Part shown: in pieces, positions 4,516 through 5,741 of the stretch | How positions within the stretch are numbered: position 1 is the first letter of the stretch | How the letters are laid out: each line of letters begins with the position of its first letter | Source of the DNA: Candidatus Hodarchaeota archaeon | GTDB taxonomy: Archaea; Asgardarchaeota; Heimdallarchaeia; Hodarchaeales; Hodarchaeaceae | Direction of reading: 5' to 3' | Length of the DNA: 5,741 nucleotides | Assembly (NCBI GenBank): GCA_016840305.1 | Contig: JAEOSP010000135.1 | Location: forward strand, 1-5,741 | Program-made: the position numbers and the translations under genes | Notes under the pieces: model-generated | Database searches by the model: none | Told to the model about the DNA's origin: nothing | What the model saw: the letters and a program-made list of their open reading frames with translations, nothing else

Positions 4516-4749
4516 TTAAATCACCTTTTCAAAAGGGATATATTCTTGGTCTTTAATAAGAGAAGCTGCGTAATGAAGGCACTCTTTAATATCTTCCCTT
4601 GTTAAATTTTTATAATAATCTCTAATAATCTGATCAGGTGTCAACCCAGATTCGAGAAGTTCAATAATGGTATATACCATAATTCTTGTTCCTTTTATAC
4701 ATGGTTGACCATGACAGATTTTAGGGTTCGTTTCTATTCTTCCTTCCAT
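4516..4749 (-). CDS. DUF433 antitoxin
   Basis: This 77-residue DUF433 protein is the presumed antitoxin of the DUF5615 toxin encoded next. The family signature is clear: IETNPKICHGQPCIKGTRIM (residues 5-24), then YTIIELLESGLTPDQIIRDY (26-45), which forms the helix-turn-helix region, and LTREDIKECLHYAASL (49-64). DUF433 domains have a winged or homeodomain-like helical fold thought to bind DNA. The acidic C-terminus KDQEYIPFEKVI may contact the toxin. An AGGAGAT ribosome site (4756-4762) lies 6 bases from the ATG, and a promoter with a 17-base spacer sits just upstream. The antitoxin-first order, two-base gap and TTG toxin start give normal toxin-antitoxin logic. Nothing is damaged. Confidence 0.9.
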   Translation of the reverse strand: MEGRIETNPKICHGQPCIKGTRIMVYTIIELLESGLTPDQIIRDYYKNLTREDIKECLHYAASLIKDQEYIPFEKVI

Positions 4750-4782
4750 TTTTTTATCTCCTAATTAATGAAATATTATATA

Positions 4783-4811
4783 CTTATAACATCTAGGAAG
4801 GGTTTGGTCAA
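4783..4811 (-). promoter_or_regulatory. Sigma70-like promoter of the DUF433/DUF5615 operon
   Basis: On the minus strand TTGACC (4806-4811) and TATAAG (4783-4788) are separated by 17 bases, with an adjacent TGT extended -10. Transcription would start near 4776, giving a leader of about 27 bases with an AGGAGAT ribosome site. An overlapping TATAAT-like stretch lies a few bases further downstream. Confidence 0.65.
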
Positions 4812-4843
4812 TAAATTGGTTGGCCAGAGAAAGAATGTAATAT

Positions 4844-4925
4844 TGGAGTGATGGAATAGTGGAATGGTGGGGAACCTGTTAATGTCAAATGAAAAAGCTC
4901 AAATGTCAAATAAACGCCAAATGGA
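4844..4925. repeat. GGAATAGTGG / CAAATGTCAAA composite repeat
   Basis: TGGAGTGATGGAATAGTGG and GGAATGGTGG (4844-4870) are followed by AATGTCAAATG (4881-4891) and CTCAAATGTCAAATAAACG (4899-4917). These are the same two repeat styles seen together at 1368-1465. No coding frame is supported between 4812 and 4934. Confidence 0.6.
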
Positions 4926-4934
4926 TAATTTAAT

Positions 4935-4963
4935 TTGATGGGAAGTAAAGTATATGGTATAAT
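4935..4963 (+). promoter_or_regulatory. Sigma70-like extended -10 promoter of the DUF5678 gene
   Basis: TTGATG (4935-4940) and a perfect TATAAT (4958-4963) are 17 bases apart, with TGG directly before the -10. Transcription would start near 4970, 26 bases before the ATG. The -10 lies inside a small inverted repeat, GGTA-TAAT-TACC (4956-4967), which could be an operator. Confidence 0.7.
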
Positions 4964-4995
4964 TACCACATATTAAATGGAAAAGGTAAAACATT

Positions 4996-5184
4996 ATGAA
5001 GCAAACATTAATAAAAGAAAGAAAATACAACGGTCGATATGTAGCAATAAAAGATTTTAATGATAGCGTTGTTATTGCCGATGGTGAAAATCCTAATGAA
5101 GTTTTTGAATCGGCTGTAAACAAAGGTTATCCCGATCCTGTTGTATTATACCTACCTCTTAAAGATATGGTGCAGATATATTAA
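4996..5184 (+). CDS. DUF5678 family small protein
   Basis: This 62-residue protein matches the DUF5678 pattern: a KYNGRYVAIKDFNDSVVIAD strand pair (residues 10-29), then GENPNEVFESAVNKGYPDPV (30-49) with the characteristic KGY.DPV turn, and the closing LYLPLKDMVQIY. The family has no established biochemical role. Members are small cytoplasmic alpha/beta proteins often adjacent to a retropepsin-like (aspartyl protease) gene, which is absent here. AAAAGG at 4981-4986, nine bases before the ATG, is a modest ribosome site. A near-consensus promoter directly upstream suggests it is expressed on its own. The next gene starts 147 bases downstream. In that gap I see neither a convincing terminator nor another promoter. 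Confidence 0.8.
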   Translation: MKQTLIKERKYNGRYVAIKDFNDSVVIADGENPNEVFESAVNKGYPDPVVLYLPLKDMVQIY

Positions 5185-5317
5185 TGTTACTATCCAAAAT
5201 CCCCTTCACCAAATTAGGGCCAGATGATATCCCTAGGCCTTGGCTTCCTATCACAGTGATTTCTCGCTTACCAAATTAAAGGACATCTTATTTTACAGGA
5301 ATCATTAAATATAACCT

Positions 5318-5324
5318 GAAGGAG
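5318..5324 (+). promoter_or_regulatory. Ribosome binding site of the right-hand aminotransferase
   Basis: GAAGGAG lies 7 bases before the ATG at 5332 and supports that start. Confidence 0.75.
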
Positions 5325-5331
5325 CTTCTTA

Positions 5332-5741
5332 ATGAATGTACCATTTCTGGATTTGAAAAGACAGTATGAGACGATTAAACAAGAAATCGATGCATCGATT
5401 CAACGTGTGGTTGACTCTCAAAGCTTCATATTGGGAAAGGAAGTAAAGGAATTTGAAGATAAGATAGCTGATTATTGTGGAGCAAAACATGCCATTGGTG
5501 TTGCCAGCGGAACAGACGCGCTGTTGCTCTCCATTAAAGCCATCGGAGCCGGTAAAAGGAAAACAGACAAGGTGATTACCTCAACCTTTACTTTCTTTGC
5601 TACCGCCGGAGCTATCGTCAATGCAGGTGCTCAACCCGTGTTTGTAGACATCGACCCAAAGACATATAATATAGATACAAAGAAGATTGAAAAATACTTA
5701 ATCGAAAATTCTGACGTGCACGATGAGATTAAGGCAATCAT
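5332..5741 (+). CDS. DegT/DnrJ/EryC1/StrS aminotransferase, N-terminal part (partial)
   Basis: The first 136 residues of a PLP-dependent sugar aminotransferase run off the window edge; full-length members have about 360-400 residues. The start MNVPFLDLKRQYETIKQEID is the standard opening of the family. FILGKEVKEFEDKIADYCGA (residues 32-51) matches the substrate-binding start, and IGVASGTDALLLSI (55-68) is the conserved loop that holds the PLP phosphate. TFTFFATAGAIVNAGAQPVF (85-104) followed by VDIDP is the next conserved block. The catalytic lysine would lie near residue 185, beyond the edge. The VPFLDL...Q start is shared with WbpE/WlbE-type enzymes acting on UDP-3-keto sugars, but the substrate cannot be fixed from this part. 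A fragment of the same superfamily ends at base 233. Confidence 0.92.
   Translation, partial: MNVPFLDLKRQYETIKQEIDASIQRVVDSQSFILGKEVKEFEDKIADYCGAKHAIGVASGTDALLLSIKAIGAGKRKTDKVITSTFTFFATAGAIVNAGAQPVFVDIDPKTYNIDTKKIEKYLIENSDVHDEIKAI

Noticed and set aside
4899..5123. Minus-strand open frame rich in Phe/Leu
   Set aside because: Antisense to the DUF5678 gene; its apparent hydrophobic segment comes from the AT-rich promoter and repeat DNA.
5190..5280. C-rich stretch before the right aminotransferase as a terminator or riboswitch
   Set aside because: I could not find a stable stem followed by a T-run, nor any recognised riboswitch core.

Overview
The window is AT-rich, uses strong Shine-Dalgarno sites, and is packed with small two-gene and single-gene units. 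It reads as an accessory island of a bacterium, probably Gram-negative. The DegT-family sugar aminotransferase sequence at both ends suggests a surface-polysaccharide or nucleotide-sugar locus. The mix of VapBC, DUF433/DUF5615, DUF2283, DUF5678 and degenerate intergenic repeats resembles what is seen in anammox planctomycetes, Nitrospirota and some Deltaproteobacteria. The species cannot be named from this sequence.

Layout, left to right. 1-233: 3' end of a DegT/DnrJ/EryC1/StrS aminotransferase (+). 241-400: short-repeat DNA. 462-1063: complete vapBC toxin-antitoxin operon (+). 1125-1355: DUF2283 gene without a partner (+). 1356-1774: repeats plus a decayed hicA toxin fragment. 1756-1784: consensus-like promoter. 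1820-1984: abrB/mazE-like antitoxin broken after about 24 residues. 1968-2614: second complete antitoxin/PIN-toxin operon (+). 2683-2895: unrecognised 70-residue gene (-), whose ribosome site lies inside the C-terminal fragment of an upstream, probably PIN-type, gene (2885-3013, -). 2970-3161: antitoxin-like C-terminal fragment (+). 4100 down to 3200: three antitoxin-type genes in a row (CopG, Xre/HTH, HicB, all -) with no toxin. 4749 down to 4163: complete DUF433/DUF5615 pair (-) with its own promoter. 4801-4957: repeats and a promoter. 4996-5184: DUF5678 gene (+). 5332-5741: 5' end of a second DegT aminotransferase (+), cut by the window edge.

Three toxin-antitoxin modules look intact, four antitoxin-type genes are orphaned, and at least four further gene remnants lie between them. 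All of this sits between two aminotransferase genes of the same superfamily. The region therefore looks like a site where toxin-antitoxin cassettes repeatedly arrive and decay. Short degenerate repeats fill the gaps, and one has become the apparent N-terminus of the Xre gene. No tRNA, rRNA, CRISPR array, transposase or integrase is seen.
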